Source of the DNA: Microbacterium sp. LWH13-1.2
Lineage (GTDB): Bacteria; Actinomycetota; Actinomycetes; Actinomycetales; Microbacteriaceae
NCBI RefSeq assembly: GCF_038397735.1
Contig: NZ_CP151635.1
Location: 1,302,001-1,366,000 of the forward strand
Reading direction: 5' to 3'
Length of the DNA: 64,000 nucleotides
Below are positions 19,764-28,169 of the stretch, piece after piece. The notes below the pieces were generated by a model. That model had not been told where the DNA came from. It saw only the letters and a list, made by a program, of their open reading frames with translations, and searched no databases. The position numbers were made by a program, and so were the translations under genes. How positions within the stretch are numbered: the first letter of the stretch is position 1; each line of letters opens with the position of its first letter.

Positions 19764-22237
19764 CCTCGCCGTCTGAGCGGTACGCCGCAGCGCGCCAGGC
19801 GGCGGGACATCCGGCGACGGTCGCCTTCGCCGCGAACCAGAAGTTCGCGCTCGATCCCTTCCAGATCGAAGGGTGTCACGCGCTCGAAGACGGGAGCAGC
19901 GTGCTCGTCGCCGCTCCCACCGGTGCGGGAAAGACGATCGTCGGCGAGTTCGCGATCAACCTCGCGATGCAGACCCCCAGTGACAAGGCGTTCTACACGA
20001 CGCCGATGAAGGCGCTGTCGAACCAGAAGTTCCGCGAGCTGGTCGACGTGTACGGTCCGGACGACGTGGGCCTGCTCACCGGTGACACGAACATCAACGG
20101 CAATGCGCGGATCGTCGTCATGACGACCGAGGTGCTGCGCAACATGATCTACGCGGACTCGGCCGCGCTGCGTGACCTCCGTTACGTGGTGATGGACGAG
20201 GTGCACTACCTCGCGGATCGGTTCCGCGGCGCGGTGTGGGAAGAGGTCATCATCCACCTCCCGCAGCATGTGCGGCTGGTATCGCTGAGCGCCACGGTCT
20301 CGAACGCCGAGGAGTTCGGTGACTGGCTCGACACCGTGCGGGGTGATACCGAGGTGATCGTCTCGGAGATCCGCCCCGTGCCGCTGGAGCAGCATGTGCT
20401 GGTGCGCGACGACCTGCTGCCGCTGTTCGACGACCGCGCGGGCATTGCCACGGCGCAGGTCAACCAGGAGCTGATGCGCATCCGCTCGTTCACGGGCTCG
20501 AACTACGAGAACAATCGTGACGCGCAGTCGTACCGCAGCAATCGCCATGCCGGAAGGCAGGCTCAGCGCCCGCCGCGGGGCGGGCGGCGCCCTGTACGGG
20601 CATCGAACGTGCGGCGGATCGAGCGCATGGATCGACCGGACGTCATCCGGTTGCTCGAACGCTCCAACCTTCTGCCGGCGATCTTCTTCATCTTCAGCCG
20701 CGTCGGCTGCGATGCGGCCGTCCAGCAGGTGCGGCGGTCGGGTGTGCGGCTGACCACGACGGAGGAGAAGGCGGAGATCCGCGCGATCGTCGAGGATCGC
20801 ACGCGGTCGCTGCAGGACGAGGACCTGGGCGTGCTCGGCTACTGGGACTGGTTGGAGAACCTCGAGCGGGGCGTCGCCGCCCACCATGCGGGACTCCTGC
20901 CGGCATTCAAGGAGGTCGTCGAGGAGCTCTACAAGCGCAAGCTCGTCAAAGTCGTGTTCGCGACCGAGACCCTCGCTCTCGGCATCAACATGCCAGCGCG
21001 CACGGTCGTGCTCGAGAAGATGGAGAAGTTCAACGGCGAAGCCCGTGTCGCCATCACCTCCGGCGAGTACACCCAGCTGACCGGCCGCGCGGGCCGCCGC
21101 GGCATCGACGTCGAAGGCCACGCCGTGGTGCAGTGGACCGAGGGGATGGATCCGCAGGCGGTCGCCGCACTCGCCTCACGACGCACCTATCCGCTGAACT
21201 CGAGCTTCCGGCCCACGTACAACATGGCCGTGAACCTGATCGATCTGTTCGGCAAGGCGCGCGCCCGAGAGGTGCTCGAGTCGTCGTTCGCGCAGTTCCA
21301 GGCAGACCGTGCCGTCGTGGGACTCGCACGCCAGGTCCGAGAGGCCGAGGAGTCCCTCGAGGGCTACAAGGCCGCCATGGTCTGCGATCACGGTGACTTC
21401 CTCGACTATGCGGCGATCCGCCGAGAGCTCAGCGACCTCGAGAAGAAGAACCGTCAGGATTCGAACGCGCCCCGTGCCTCGCGGGACAAGCGGATGAAGC
21501 AGATCCACAGTCTGCGCACCCGCATGCAGCGGCACGGATGCCATAGGTGCCCCGATCGCGAGGCGCATGCGCGCTGGGCAGAGCGGTACTGGAAGCTCAA
21601 GCGTCAGAATGACCGCGTCCGCCGTCAGATCGAGACCAGGACAGGAACGGTCGCGCGGGTCTTCGACCGCGTGGTCGAGGTTCTCGAGACGCTCGACTAT
21701 CTCCACCGCGACGCCGACGACGTCACCACGCTCACGGATGCAGGACGCACGATGCGACGGATCTACGGGGAACGCGACCTGCTCGTGGCGGAGTCGCTGC
21801 GACAGGGACTCTGGAACGGTCTGGATGCGCCGTCGCTCGCGGCGATGGCCTGCTGCCTCGTCTACGAACCGCGCAGAGACGAAGCGAACTCCGGAGAGCG
21901 GGACCTGCCGCGAGGCGCGTTCCGAGCCGCCTACGAGAAGACGACGACGCTGTGGGCGGAGCTCGACGACCTCGAGAAGGATCATCATCTGCCCGGCAGC
22001 GAGCCTCTCGCGGCGGGCCTCGCAGGTGCCATGCATTCGTGGGCGCGGGGTGGGATGCTCGATCGCGTCCTGATCGACGCCGACATGGCGGCGGGTGACT
22101 TCGTCCGCTGGGCGAAGCAGACCATCGATCTGCTCGACCAGCTGTCGATCGTCGCAGAAGACGGCGCGCTCGCTCGCAACGCGCGAGTCGCGCTCGACGG
22201 CGTGCGCCGTGGCATCGTCGCCTATTCGTCGATGTGA
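19760..22237 (+). CDS. helY: Ski2/Mtr4-like DEAD-box RNA helicase HelY
   Basis: An 825-residue helicase of the Ski2-like family, as found directly after tatC in mycobacteria. Walker A APTGAGKT is near residue 52, DEVHYL near 147, SATVSNAEEFGDW near 178, and motif VI QLTGRAGRRGIDVEGH near 440. A long C-terminal part with a DSHCT-like end follows, including a C..C..C cluster (CHRCPDREAH) near 595. It is likely an RNA helicase; its cellular role is not settled. Starts by ATGA overlap with tatC and overlaps the next start by GTGA. Confidence 0.9.
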   Translation: MTSPSERYAAARQAAGHPATVAFAANQKFALDPFQIEGCHALEDGSSVLVAAPTGAGKTIVGEFAINLAMQTPSDKAFYTTPMKALSNQKFRELVDVYGPDDVGLLTGDTNINGNARIVVMTTEVLRNMIYADSAALRDLRYVVMDEVHYLADRFRGAVWEEVIIHLPQHVRLVSLSATVSNAEEFGDWLDTVRGDTEVIVSEIRPVPLEQHVLVRDDLLPLFDDRAGIATAQVNQELMRIRSFTGSNYENNRDAQSYRSNRHAGRQAQRPPRGGRRPVRASNVRRIERMDRPDVIRLLERSNLLPAIFFIFSRVGCDAAVQQVRRSGVRLTTTEEKAEIRAIVEDRTRSLQDEDLGVLGYWDWLENLERGVAAHHAGLLPAFKEVVEELYKRKLVKVVFATETLALGINMPARTVVLEKMEKFNGEARVAITSGEYTQLTGRAGRRGIDVEGHAVVQWTEGMDPQAVAALASRRTYPLNSSFRPTYNMAVNLIDLFGKARAREVLESSFAQFQADRAVVGLARQVREAEESLEGYKAAMVCDHGDFLDYAAIRRELSDLEKKNRQDSNAPRASRDKRMKQIHSLRTRMQRHGCHRCPDREAHARWAERYWKLKRQNDRVRRQIETRTGTVARVFDRVVEVLETLDYLHRDADDVTTLTDAGRTMRRIYGERDLLVAESLRQGLWNGLDAPSLAAMACCLVYEPRRDEANSGERDLPRGAFRAAYEKTTTLWAELDDLEKDHHLPGSEPLAAGLAGAMHSWARGGMLDRVLIDADMAAGDFVRWAKQTIDLLDQLSIVAEDGALARNARVALDGVRRGIVAYSSM

Positions 22238-23772
22238 GAATGGGACGGATGTCTGAACCCCGCGCGCGACAGCGCCCTCTTCTACCGCTCTCGCTCGCCC
22301 TCCCCGCCGCGGCGATGGCGGCGCTCCTGATGGATCTCTCGTATCCGGACGCGGCGGTATGGGCTCTCGCCTTTCCCTCGACCGCGCTGCTGCTCGTCGC
22401 TCTGATCGGCCGGCGCGCCGGGGGAGCGCTGCTGGTGGGCGCTGTCTACGGCATCGTCTTCTTCGCTCTTCTCGTGTCATGGACTTCGCGCTACCTCGGC
22501 CCGGTGCCGTGGGCGGCCCTGAGCATCCTCGAAGGTGCACTCACGGCGCTGGCGCTGATCCTCGTCACTCTCGCGTACCGATGGATCCCGACGGCGTTCT
22601 CCGGGCGCTGGGCGCGTCTTCTGCTGCTCCCCGCGGTGGTCGCCGCCCTCTGGGTCGGGCGCGAGCTCTTCGTGGGCTCGTGGCCCTACGGCGGCTTCCC
22701 CTGGGCGCGCCTCGGAATGACCCAGGCGGAGAGCCCTCTGGCGCCCGTCACCTCCTGGATCGGCGTGAGCGGACTCAGCTTCCTGATGGTGTTCCTCGTC
22801 GCTTCGGCGATCGAAGTCGTGCGCACGCGGGAGTGGAGACGCCCGACCGCACTGGTCACCCCGGTGCTGGTGACGATCGTGCTCCTCGTCACGCCGCTCT
22901 TCCCGACGACCGTCAGCGGGGAGATGCGCATCGCCGCAGTGCAGGGCAACGGCCCGAGCGGCTACTTCGACGAGCGCGAGCAGTACTCCATCGTCCAGGC
23001 GCAGACCGATGCGACAGCGCCGCTGTACGGAGAGGATGCGGATCTCGTGGTGTGGCCGGAAGGATCACTCGACTACGACCCGTTCCAGTCCGATGCACTC
23101 GCTCGGCGCATGACCCTGGTCGCGACGCGTATGGGTGCTCCTCTGCTCGCGAACGCCGCGACGGAGCGCGACGGGCTGTACTACAACACGTCCCTGCTCT
23201 GGACAGAAGAGGGAACCTCCGAGCAGATCCACGACAAGAGGCACCCCGTCCCCTTCGGAGAGTATGTGCCCGACCGAGCCTTCTTCAACGCGCTCGCCCC
23301 TGATCTGATCGGTCTCATTCAGCGCGAGTACACCCCGGGATCGAACTCCCCGGTGGTCGATGTCGATGGCGTGAAGGTCGGACTCGCCATCTGCTTCGAC
23401 GTCATCTACGACGACGTGATCAATGAGGGGCTCGGCGCCGGGGCCGAGGTGCTCGTGCTCCAGACGAACAACGCCGACTTCCGCGGCACCGACGAGAACC
23501 TTCAGCAGCTCTCATTCGCTCGCATGCGTGCGATCGAGACGGGCCGCAGTGTGGTCAACATCTCGACCGTGGGCACCAGCCAGATCATCCGACCGGACGG
23601 TTCCACCGTCTCGAGCCTGGATGCGGGAGAGGCCGGAGCGCTGCTCGAGGATGTCGAGCTGCGTTCCGGCCTCACAGCGGGAGTGGTTCTCGGCCCCTGG
23701 ATCCAGCAGATTCTGCTGTGGGGCGGACTGGGCGCGCTGGCCTTCGGGTGGCTGCGTGCCAGGCGGCGCTAA
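22234..23772 (+). CDS. lnt: Apolipoprotein N-acyltransferase
   Basis: A 512-residue inner-membrane enzyme that adds the third acyl chain to lipoproteins after Lgt and LspA. Six or seven hydrophobic helices occupy residues 15-220, followed by a nitrilase-like domain. The catalytic triad is visible: Glu in VWPEGSLDYD near 270, Lys in HDKRHPVPFGEYVP near 330, and Cys in LAICFDVIYDD near 387. The GTG at 22234 overlaps the helY stop; ATG 22249 (MSEPRARQ) is a possible later start. The last codons overlap the convergent rbpA gene by four bases. Confidence 0.92.
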   Translation: MRMGRMSEPRARQRPLLPLSLALPAAAMAALLMDLSYPDAAVWALAFPSTALLLVALIGRRAGGALLVGAVYGIVFFALLVSWTSRYLGPVPWAALSILEGALTALALILVTLAYRWIPTAFSGRWARLLLLPAVVAALWVGRELFVGSWPYGGFPWARLGMTQAESPLAPVTSWIGVSGLSFLMVFLVASAIEVVRTREWRRPTALVTPVLVTIVLLVTPLFPTTVSGEMRIAAVQGNGPSGYFDEREQYSIVQAQTDATAPLYGEDADLVVWPEGSLDYDPFQSDALARRMTLVATRMGAPLLANAATERDGLYYNTSLLWTEEGTSEQIHDKRHPVPFGEYVPDRAFFNALAPDLIGLIQREYTPGSNSPVVDVDGVKVGLAICFDVIYDDVINEGLGAGAEVLVLQTNNADFRGTDENLQQLSFARMRAIETGRSVVNISTVGTSQIIRPDGSTVSSLDAGEAGALLEDVELRSGLTAGVVLGPWIQQILLWGGLGALAFGWLRARRR

Positions 23773-24152
23773 GCGCCGATCTTCTCGCGGGTCGGGTCTT
23801 CTCCGGCGCCGCGGCGGGCGCGGATGAACGCGAGACGCTCTTCGAGGAGCTCCTCGAGCTCGGCGCGCGTGCGGCGCTCCATCAGCATGTCCCAGTGCGT
23901 GCGTGCGGCCTTCTCGTCGCTCGCGTCGAGCGTGACGGCCTGGCCGTCGACGTTCAGACGGGCGTCAGCGCCGCAGGCGCGGCATTCCCAGGTCTGAGGC
24001 GGCTCGGCATCCGCCGCGAACATCAGGTTCGTGACATGGCCGCAGGCGTCACAGGTATAGGTGGTTTCACGGCGCTCCATGAAAACGACGCCCTCTTCGC
24101 TCTGTAGGCTCTGGGCGCCGAGTCGGATGCCGCGTAGGCTGCGATCTGCCAT
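23769..24152 (-). CDS. rbpA: RNA polymerase-binding protein RbpA
   Basis: A 127-residue actinobacterial RNA polymerase-binding protein. It tethers the principal sigma factor to RNA polymerase and stabilises the open complex. The core domain has two CxxC pairs (CDACG near 34, CRACG near 56), followed by the basic linker and the sigma-interacting C-terminal helix (ELEELLEERLAFIRARR). It is diagnostic of Actinobacteria. A TATACC hexamer upstream at about 24177-24182 may be its -10, with a leader of some 20 bases holding AGAGGACC. Confidence 0.94.
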   Translation of the reverse strand: MADRSLRGIRLGAQSLQSEEGVVFMERRETTYTCDACGHVTNLMFAADAEPPQTWECRACGADARLNVDGQAVTLDASDEKAARTHWDMLMERRTRAELEELLEERLAFIRARRGAGEDPTREKIGA

Positions 24153-24277
24153 TGTGTGGTCCTCTCGTCGCTGTCAGGTATAACGCTCCAGCCTGTGCGC
24201 TTCATCCACGCAGCCGGGTTCTCGGTGCTATTCACAGCGGAATCCCAGCGCGAGAGCGTATGGGCGGCGTGGCGAGC

Positions 24278-25051
24278 TCAGCGCGCGAGAGTGGCCAGAG
24301 CGAGGTCTGCGTGGTCCGACACGACCCCGTCCACGCCGAAGGCGACCAGACGACGCATGTCGTCGGCATCGTTCACCGTCCAGACGTGCACCTCGACGTC
24401 GTGGCGGTGCGCTGCGCGGAGCAACGCGGGCGTGAGGATCCTGAGCCCCGAGTGCCGCTCCGGGATCTGCAGCGCGTCGATGTCGCGCAGCAGGCGGGCG
24501 GGGGAGAGGCGGAGCGCGGAGAGGGAGCGGAGAGCGGCGATCGTCCGGCTGCCCCCGGATGTGGCCGGGCGCAGAGCGGTGCCGGCGCGCAGCACCGCGG
24601 CGATCGCGGCACGACGGTTCGCGTCCGAGAAGCTGGTCACGAGGACGCGGTGCGTGTGGTCGACGAGCAGCGGACCGAGGAGATTGGGGGCCTCCGCGGT
24701 CTTGACGTCGATGTTGAAGCGGGAGGTCGGAAAGGACGAAAGCGCGTCCGGGACCGTGAGCAACCCGCCATGGTCGGCGAAGATCCGCGAGAGTTCGCGA
24801 GTGCGCACCTCGCGGATCGCTCGAGTGTCCCCGGTCAGTCGCTCCAGCGTCTCGTCGTGGAACAGCACGACGTCGCCGTCGGCCGTGACCTGGCAGTCCG
24901 TCTCGATGTACTCGGCACCGGCCGCGTGCGCGGCGGCGAAGGCGGCCGCCGAGTTCTCCCACACACCGGAGTCCTCGCCCGCTGCGGTGACCAGACCACG
25001 GTGAGCGAGGACTCGGGGGTGTCGCGCCTTCTCGAAGTACGGGTGCGTCAC
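24278..25051 (-). CDS. Glycerophosphodiester phosphodiesterase
   Basis: A 257-residue GDPD of the UgpQ type. It hydrolyses glycerophosphodiesters to glycerol-3-phosphate and alcohol with a divalent metal. Motifs: VLAHRG near 15, ENSAAAF, the metal ligand pair in IETDCQVTADG near 50, FHDETLERLTG near 66 and FNIDVK near 112. No signal peptide, so cytoplasmic. The ATG overlaps the stop of the upstream SPFH gene, so it is the last gene of the nfeD-SPFH-GDPD operon; 125 bases separate it from rbpA. Confidence 0.92.
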   Translation of the reverse strand: MTHPYFEKARHPRVLAHRGLVTAAGEDSGVWENSAAAFAAAHAAGAEYIETDCQVTADGDVVLFHDETLERLTGDTRAIREVRTRELSRIFADHGGLLTVPDALSSFPTSRFNIDVKTAEAPNLLGPLLVDHTHRVLVTSFSDANRRAAIAAVLRAGTALRPATSGGSRTIAALRSLSALRLSPARLLRDIDALQIPERHSGLRILTPALLRAAHRHDVEVHVWTVNDADDMRRLVAFGVDGVVSDHADLALATLAR

Positions 25052-25974
25052 GCGCCCGGATGGTTCGTCGGAGGCTGCCCGGGCTTCGGCGTGAACGCAC
25101 TGCCGATTCCCTTGAGGGCCTCGGTCAGCTCGCTCGGGATGATCCAGAGCTTGTTCGACTGGCCCTCGCTGATCTTCGGCAGCATCTGGAGGTACTGGTA
25201 CGCGAGCAGCTTGTCGTCCGGCTCACCCTGATGGATCGCGGTGAAGACGTTCTGGATAGCCTCGGCCTCACCCTGTGCTCGAAGCACCGCGGCCTGCTTG
25301 TCGCCCTCTGCACGCAGGATCTCGGCCTGTCGTGCGCCCTCGGCTTCGAGGATCGCGGACTGCTTCGTACCCTCTGCCGTGAGGATCGCGGCACGACGGT
25401 CACGCTCTGCGCGCATCTGCTTCTCCATCGAGTCCTGGATGGAGATGGGCGGATCGATCGCCTTCAGCTCGACTCGGCCCACGCGGATGCCCCACTTGCC
25501 GGTGGCCTCGTCGAGCACGACACGCAGCTGCCCGTTGATGTTGTCACGACTGGTCAGAGCCTCTTCGAGGTTCAGACCACCGACGACGTTGCGGAGCGTG
25601 GTCGTGGTGAGCTGCTCGACGGCACCGAGGTAGTTCGCGATCTCGTACGTCGCGGCGCGGGCATCGGTCACCTGGAAGTACACCACGGTGTCGATCGAGA
25701 CGACGAGGTTGTCCTCGGTGATGACCGGCTGCGGCGGGAAGGAGACGACCTGCTCACGCATGTCGATGAGCGGACGGAGCCGATCGATGAACGGCACGAG
25801 GATGTTGAGACCGGGCATGAGGGTCTTGTGATAGCGGCCGAGCCGCTCGACCACGCCGGCGGTCGCCTGCGGGATGATGCGGATGGCTCGCGCCAGTGTG
25901 ACCACCACGAAGATGATGATCGCGATCACGAGGATCCACAGGATCGCGGTCGGGATGAACGAGGAATCGTTCAC
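25048..25974 (-). CDS. SPFH-domain membrane protein (stomatin/QmcA-like)
   Basis: A 308-residue stomatin-like protein. An N-terminal membrane helix (ILWILVIAIIIFVVVTLA, residues 13-30) anchors it, followed by the SPFH domain to about 190 and a long Ala/Glu/Arg coiled coil with AEGTKQSAI / AEGARQAEI / AEGDKQAAV repeats. Such proteins oligomerise in membrane microdomains. The start is GTG with GGAGAG upstream. The pairing with an NfeD protein 13 bases upstream is the classic NfeD-SPFH couple. Confidence 0.92.
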   Translation of the reverse strand: MNDSSFIPTAILWILVIAIIIFVVVTLARAIRIIPQATAGVVERLGRYHKTLMPGLNILVPFIDRLRPLIDMREQVVSFPPQPVITEDNLVVSIDTVVYFQVTDARAATYEIANYLGAVEQLTTTTLRNVVGGLNLEEALTSRDNINGQLRVVLDEATGKWGIRVGRVELKAIDPPISIQDSMEKQMRAERDRRAAILTAEGTKQSAILEAEGARQAEILRAEGDKQAAVLRAQGEAEAIQNVFTAIHQGEPDDKLLAYQYLQMLPKISEGQSNKLWIIPSELTEALKGIGSAFTPKPGQPPTNHPGA

Positions 25975-25987
25975 GGGACTCTCCTAC

Positions 25988-26461
25988 CTAGTCGTTGACG
26001 GGACGGACGATGGCGGTGGCTCCGTTGATCGCTGTGATCGCGACGGGGGAGCCCTGGGGGATGGCGACGACCGAGCCCGATCGTGCGGTCCAGGTGTCGC
26101 CGTTGCTGAGCTTCACCTGGCCGGAGATCTGGGTGACGTCCTGCAGGGCGATGCCCCGGAGATCGAGCAGAGCGTCGACGTTCGACTTGGTGGGGTCTTC
26201 GCCGCGCCGCAGGCGCCTCAGCAGAGGAGGACGGAGGAAGAGGATGAAAGCCGCCGCGGCCACTGCGGCGATGATCACCTGCGCCCAGACCGGGAGGCCC
26301 ACGAGATCCGTCACGAGCCCGACGGTGCTGCCGAAGCTGAGCATCAGGAACGTGAAATCGAGGGTGAGCATCTCGATCACGAGGAACAGAGCGATGAGGA
26401 CCAGCCAGCCGATCCATGCCCAGTTCTCGACCAGATCGATGAAAACGGGGAAGTTGTCCAT
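25988..26461 (-). CDS. NfeD family protein
   Basis: A 157-residue short NfeD. Four hydrophobic segments (residues 12-75) precede a cytosolic OB-fold domain at the C terminus (LRGIALQDVTQISGQVKLSNGD). NfeD proteins act with SPFH partners in membrane organisation. It has a good AAGGAGG site and a TAGGTT hexamer upstream, so it begins the three-gene operon. Confidence 0.9.
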   Translation of the reverse strand: MDNFPVFIDLVENWAWIGWLVLIALFLVIEMLTLDFTFLMLSFGSTVGLVTDLVGLPVWAQVIIAAVAAAAFILFLRPPLLRRLRRGEDPTKSNVDALLDLRGIALQDVTQISGQVKLSNGDTWTARSGSVVAIPQGSPVAITAINGATAIVRPVND

Positions 26462-26479
26462 GCGGCCTCCTTTGCGGTC

Positions 26480-26485
26480 AACCTA
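26480..26485 (-). promoter_or_regulatory. -10 box TAGGTT for nfeD operon
   Basis: TAGGTT lies 18 bases before the ATG, leaving a leader of about 11 bases that contains AAGGAGG. Confidence 0.45.
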
Positions 26486-26529
26486 TCACGCGGCCCCGTC
26501 GCGCTTGGGGTGCCGCAGTGCCCGCTTGG

Positions 26530-26535
26530 TAGTCT
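26530..26535 (+). promoter_or_regulatory. -10 box TAGTCT for SDR gene
   Basis: TAGTCT is 46 bases before the GTG and would produce a leader that includes AAGGAG. Confidence 0.4.
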
Positions 26536-26581
26536 GGAACGGCCGTGCGATCACGGCGATCCGCGCATTCAAGGAGTCACC

Positions 26582-27346
26582 GTGACCGACGTTCTTCCCG
26601 CAGGTTCCCTCGACGGCAAGGTCGCCCTTGTCACAGGCTCGTCCCGGGGCATCGGCGCCGACACGGTCCGCTACCTCGCCGAGGCCGGCGCGGACGTCGT
26701 CATCAACTTCCGGAACAAGGCGCCGCGTGCCGAGAAGCTCGCCACGCAGCTGCGCGAACTCGGACGTCGTGTGCTCGTCGTCGGTGCGGACCTGACCGAC
26801 CCGGCGTCGGTCGGCGAGATGTTCGACGCGGTGAAGGCCGAGTTCGGTCGTCTGGACGTTCTGGTGCTCAACGCCTCCGGCGGCATGGAGTCGGGAATGG
26901 CCGAGGACTACGCGCTCCTTCTGAACCGCGACGCGCAGCTCAGCGTGCTCGATGCGGCCACGCCTCTGCTCAGCGACGACGCGCGCGTCGTCTTCGTCAC
27001 CAGCCACCAGGCGCACTTCATCCGTACGACGCCCACGATGCCCGAGTACGAGCCGGTGGCGCTGTCCAAGCGCGCGGGCGAGGATGCCCTCCGAGAGCGC
27101 ATCCCCGGCCTCGCCGAGAAGGGGATCGGCTTCACCGTCGTCTCCGGCGACATGATCGAGGGAACCATCACCGCCACGCTGCTCGAGCGCGCGAACCCCG
27201 GTGCTATCGCGGAACGCCGCGAGTCGGCAGGCAAGCTCTACAACGTGTCGGAGTTCGCCGCCGAGGTCGCTCGTGCCGCGGTCGACGCCGTGCCGGCTGA
27301 CAACACGCGTCTCGTGGGTGACGTGAGCGCGTTCGCCACCGAATGA
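26582..27346 (+). CDS. Atypical short-chain dehydrogenase/reductase
   Basis: A 254-residue SDR with the N-terminal cofactor motif TGSSRGIG near residue 16 and a Rossmann core. The usual catalytic YxxxK reads VALSK: the Lys is kept but the Tyr position is Val, with a Tyr seven residues before the Lys instead. The Ser is present in VFVTSHQ. It may use a shifted Tyr, bind a substrate without redox chemistry, or be inactive. GTG start with AAGGAG seven bases upstream; the long upstream frame is noise. Followed by a strong terminator. Confidence 0.85.
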   Translation: MTDVLPAGSLDGKVALVTGSSRGIGADTVRYLAEAGADVVINFRNKAPRAEKLATQLRELGRRVLVVGADLTDPASVGEMFDAVKAEFGRLDVLVLNASGGMESGMAEDYALLLNRDAQLSVLDAATPLLSDDARVVFVTSHQAHFIRTTPTMPEYEPVALSKRAGEDALRERIPGLAEKGIGFTVVSGDMIEGTITATLLERANPGAIAERRESAGKLYNVSEFAAEVARAAVDAVPADNTRLVGDVSAFATE

Positions 27347-27373
27347 TCTGCGTCGCCACCGAGTGATCGGAGC

Positions 27374-27421
27374 GAACGAGAAGAGGGCCCCGTCCGAGTG
27401 GACGGGGCCCTCTTCTCGTTC
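27374..27421. terminator. Bidirectional terminator between SDR and HdeD-like genes
   Basis: GAACGAGAAGAGGGCCCCGT and its complement form a perfect 22-bp stem around GAGT. Both flanks become T-rich enough (TCTTCTCGTTC) to serve either direction. It separates two convergent genes. Confidence 0.85.
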
Positions 27422-27430
27422 TCGGAGGCG

Positions 27431-28030
27431 TCAGCGGACGCCGTCGGACTCGACCGAGGCCACGAAGCCCTTCGCGTCCTTGCCGAGCGTGATCGCGCGA
27501 ACGATCTGCACGATGCCGAGCACGACGAGCGAGATGCCGAGCACCAGCCACAGCACGGCGGCCGCGTACAGCGGCGAGAAGAGCACCACGATTCCGGCGA
27601 CGATGCTGAGCAGTGCGTAGAGGAGCGTCCAGACGCGCGAGCCGTCCTGTCCGAGCAGTGACAGGGCGACCACTCCGTCGACGATCCAGCTGATGCCGAT
27701 GAAGATCACGACGACGAGGGCGAGCGTCGCCGCGGCGACCCCGAGGTTCGCGAACGCGATGACACCTGCGACGATGTAGACCAGGCCGAGGACGATATGT
27801 CCCACGCGGGCCCAGCCGCCCTTCACCCGGGAGAAGATGCCGAGCCCGATGTAGACGAGGCCGGCGACCACGAGGTAGGACGCGAAGATGCCCGTGACGA
27901 TGACCGCGGACTTGACCGGCCACACGAGGAGGACGATGCCCGCGATCAGCGCGATGACGCCGGAGACCGCGAGCACGATGCGGATGGACTTGAACAATGA
28001 CTTCGCTTCGGTAGCGAGTGGATCAGACAT
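27431..28030 (-). CDS. HdeD-family (DUF308) membrane protein
   Basis: A 199-residue protein with six predicted membrane helices in three similar pairs, matching the HdeD/DUF308 family. HdeD of Escherichia coli is linked to acid resistance at high cell density; the role here is unknown. The start ATG was chosen at the family N terminus (MSDPLATEAKSLFKSIR) with AGAAAGG upstream. The C-terminal 20 residues are polar. It is divergent from the AraC-type gene. Confidence 0.86.
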   Translation of the reverse strand: MSDPLATEAKSLFKSIRIVLAVSGVIALIAGIVLLVWPVKSAVIVTGIFASYLVVAGLVYIGLGIFSRVKGGWARVGHIVLGLVYIVAGVIAFANLGVAAATLALVVVIFIGISWIVDGVVALSLLGQDGSRVWTLLYALLSIVAGIVVLFSPLYAAAVLWLVLGISLVVLGIVQIVRAITLGKDAKGFVASVESDGVR

Positions 28031-28052
28031 GGTTGGGGACCCTTTCTGAGAA

Positions 28053-28067
28053 ATCCCTGTGAGGGAT
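28053..28067 (-). promoter_or_regulatory. Short dyad at the HdeD-like transcription start
   Basis: ATCCCT-GTG-AGGGAT is a perfect 6-bp inverted repeat overlapping the position where transcription from the TACCCT hexamer would begin. It may be an operator or a leader hairpin. Confidence 0.3.
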
Positions 28068-28073
28068 GCTGCC

Positions 28074-28079
28074 AGGGTA
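28074..28079 (-). promoter_or_regulatory. -10 box TACCCT for HdeD-like gene
   Basis: TACCCT lies 43 bases before the ATG of the minus-strand gene and fits the TAnnnT pattern used elsewhere in the window. Confidence 0.35.
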
Positions 28080-28120
28080 GCGCTGTCCGAGCCTGAAGTG
28101 GGGGAGGGCAGTATCGATAT

Positions 28121-28143
28121 GTCGCACGTTTTCACAGTGCGAC
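28121..28143 (+). promoter_or_regulatory. Candidate operator of the AraC-VOC-UvrA-like operon
   Basis: GTCGCAC and GTGCGAC form a perfect 7-bp inverted repeat separated by nine bases. It ends 14 bases before the CAAAAT hexamer of the AraC-type gene, so it covers the -35 region. The half-site spacing suits binding by a dimer, perhaps the AraC-type protein itself. Confidence 0.45.
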
Positions 28144-28157
28144 GCCGGGCGTCATGG

Positions 28158-28163
28158 CAAAAT
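28158..28163 (+). promoter_or_regulatory. -10-like CAAAAT for leaderless AraC-type gene
   Basis: CAAAAT ends six bases before the GTG at 28170. The first base differs from the TAnnnT consensus. Confidence 0.4.
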
Positions 28164-28169
28164 CTAGGC

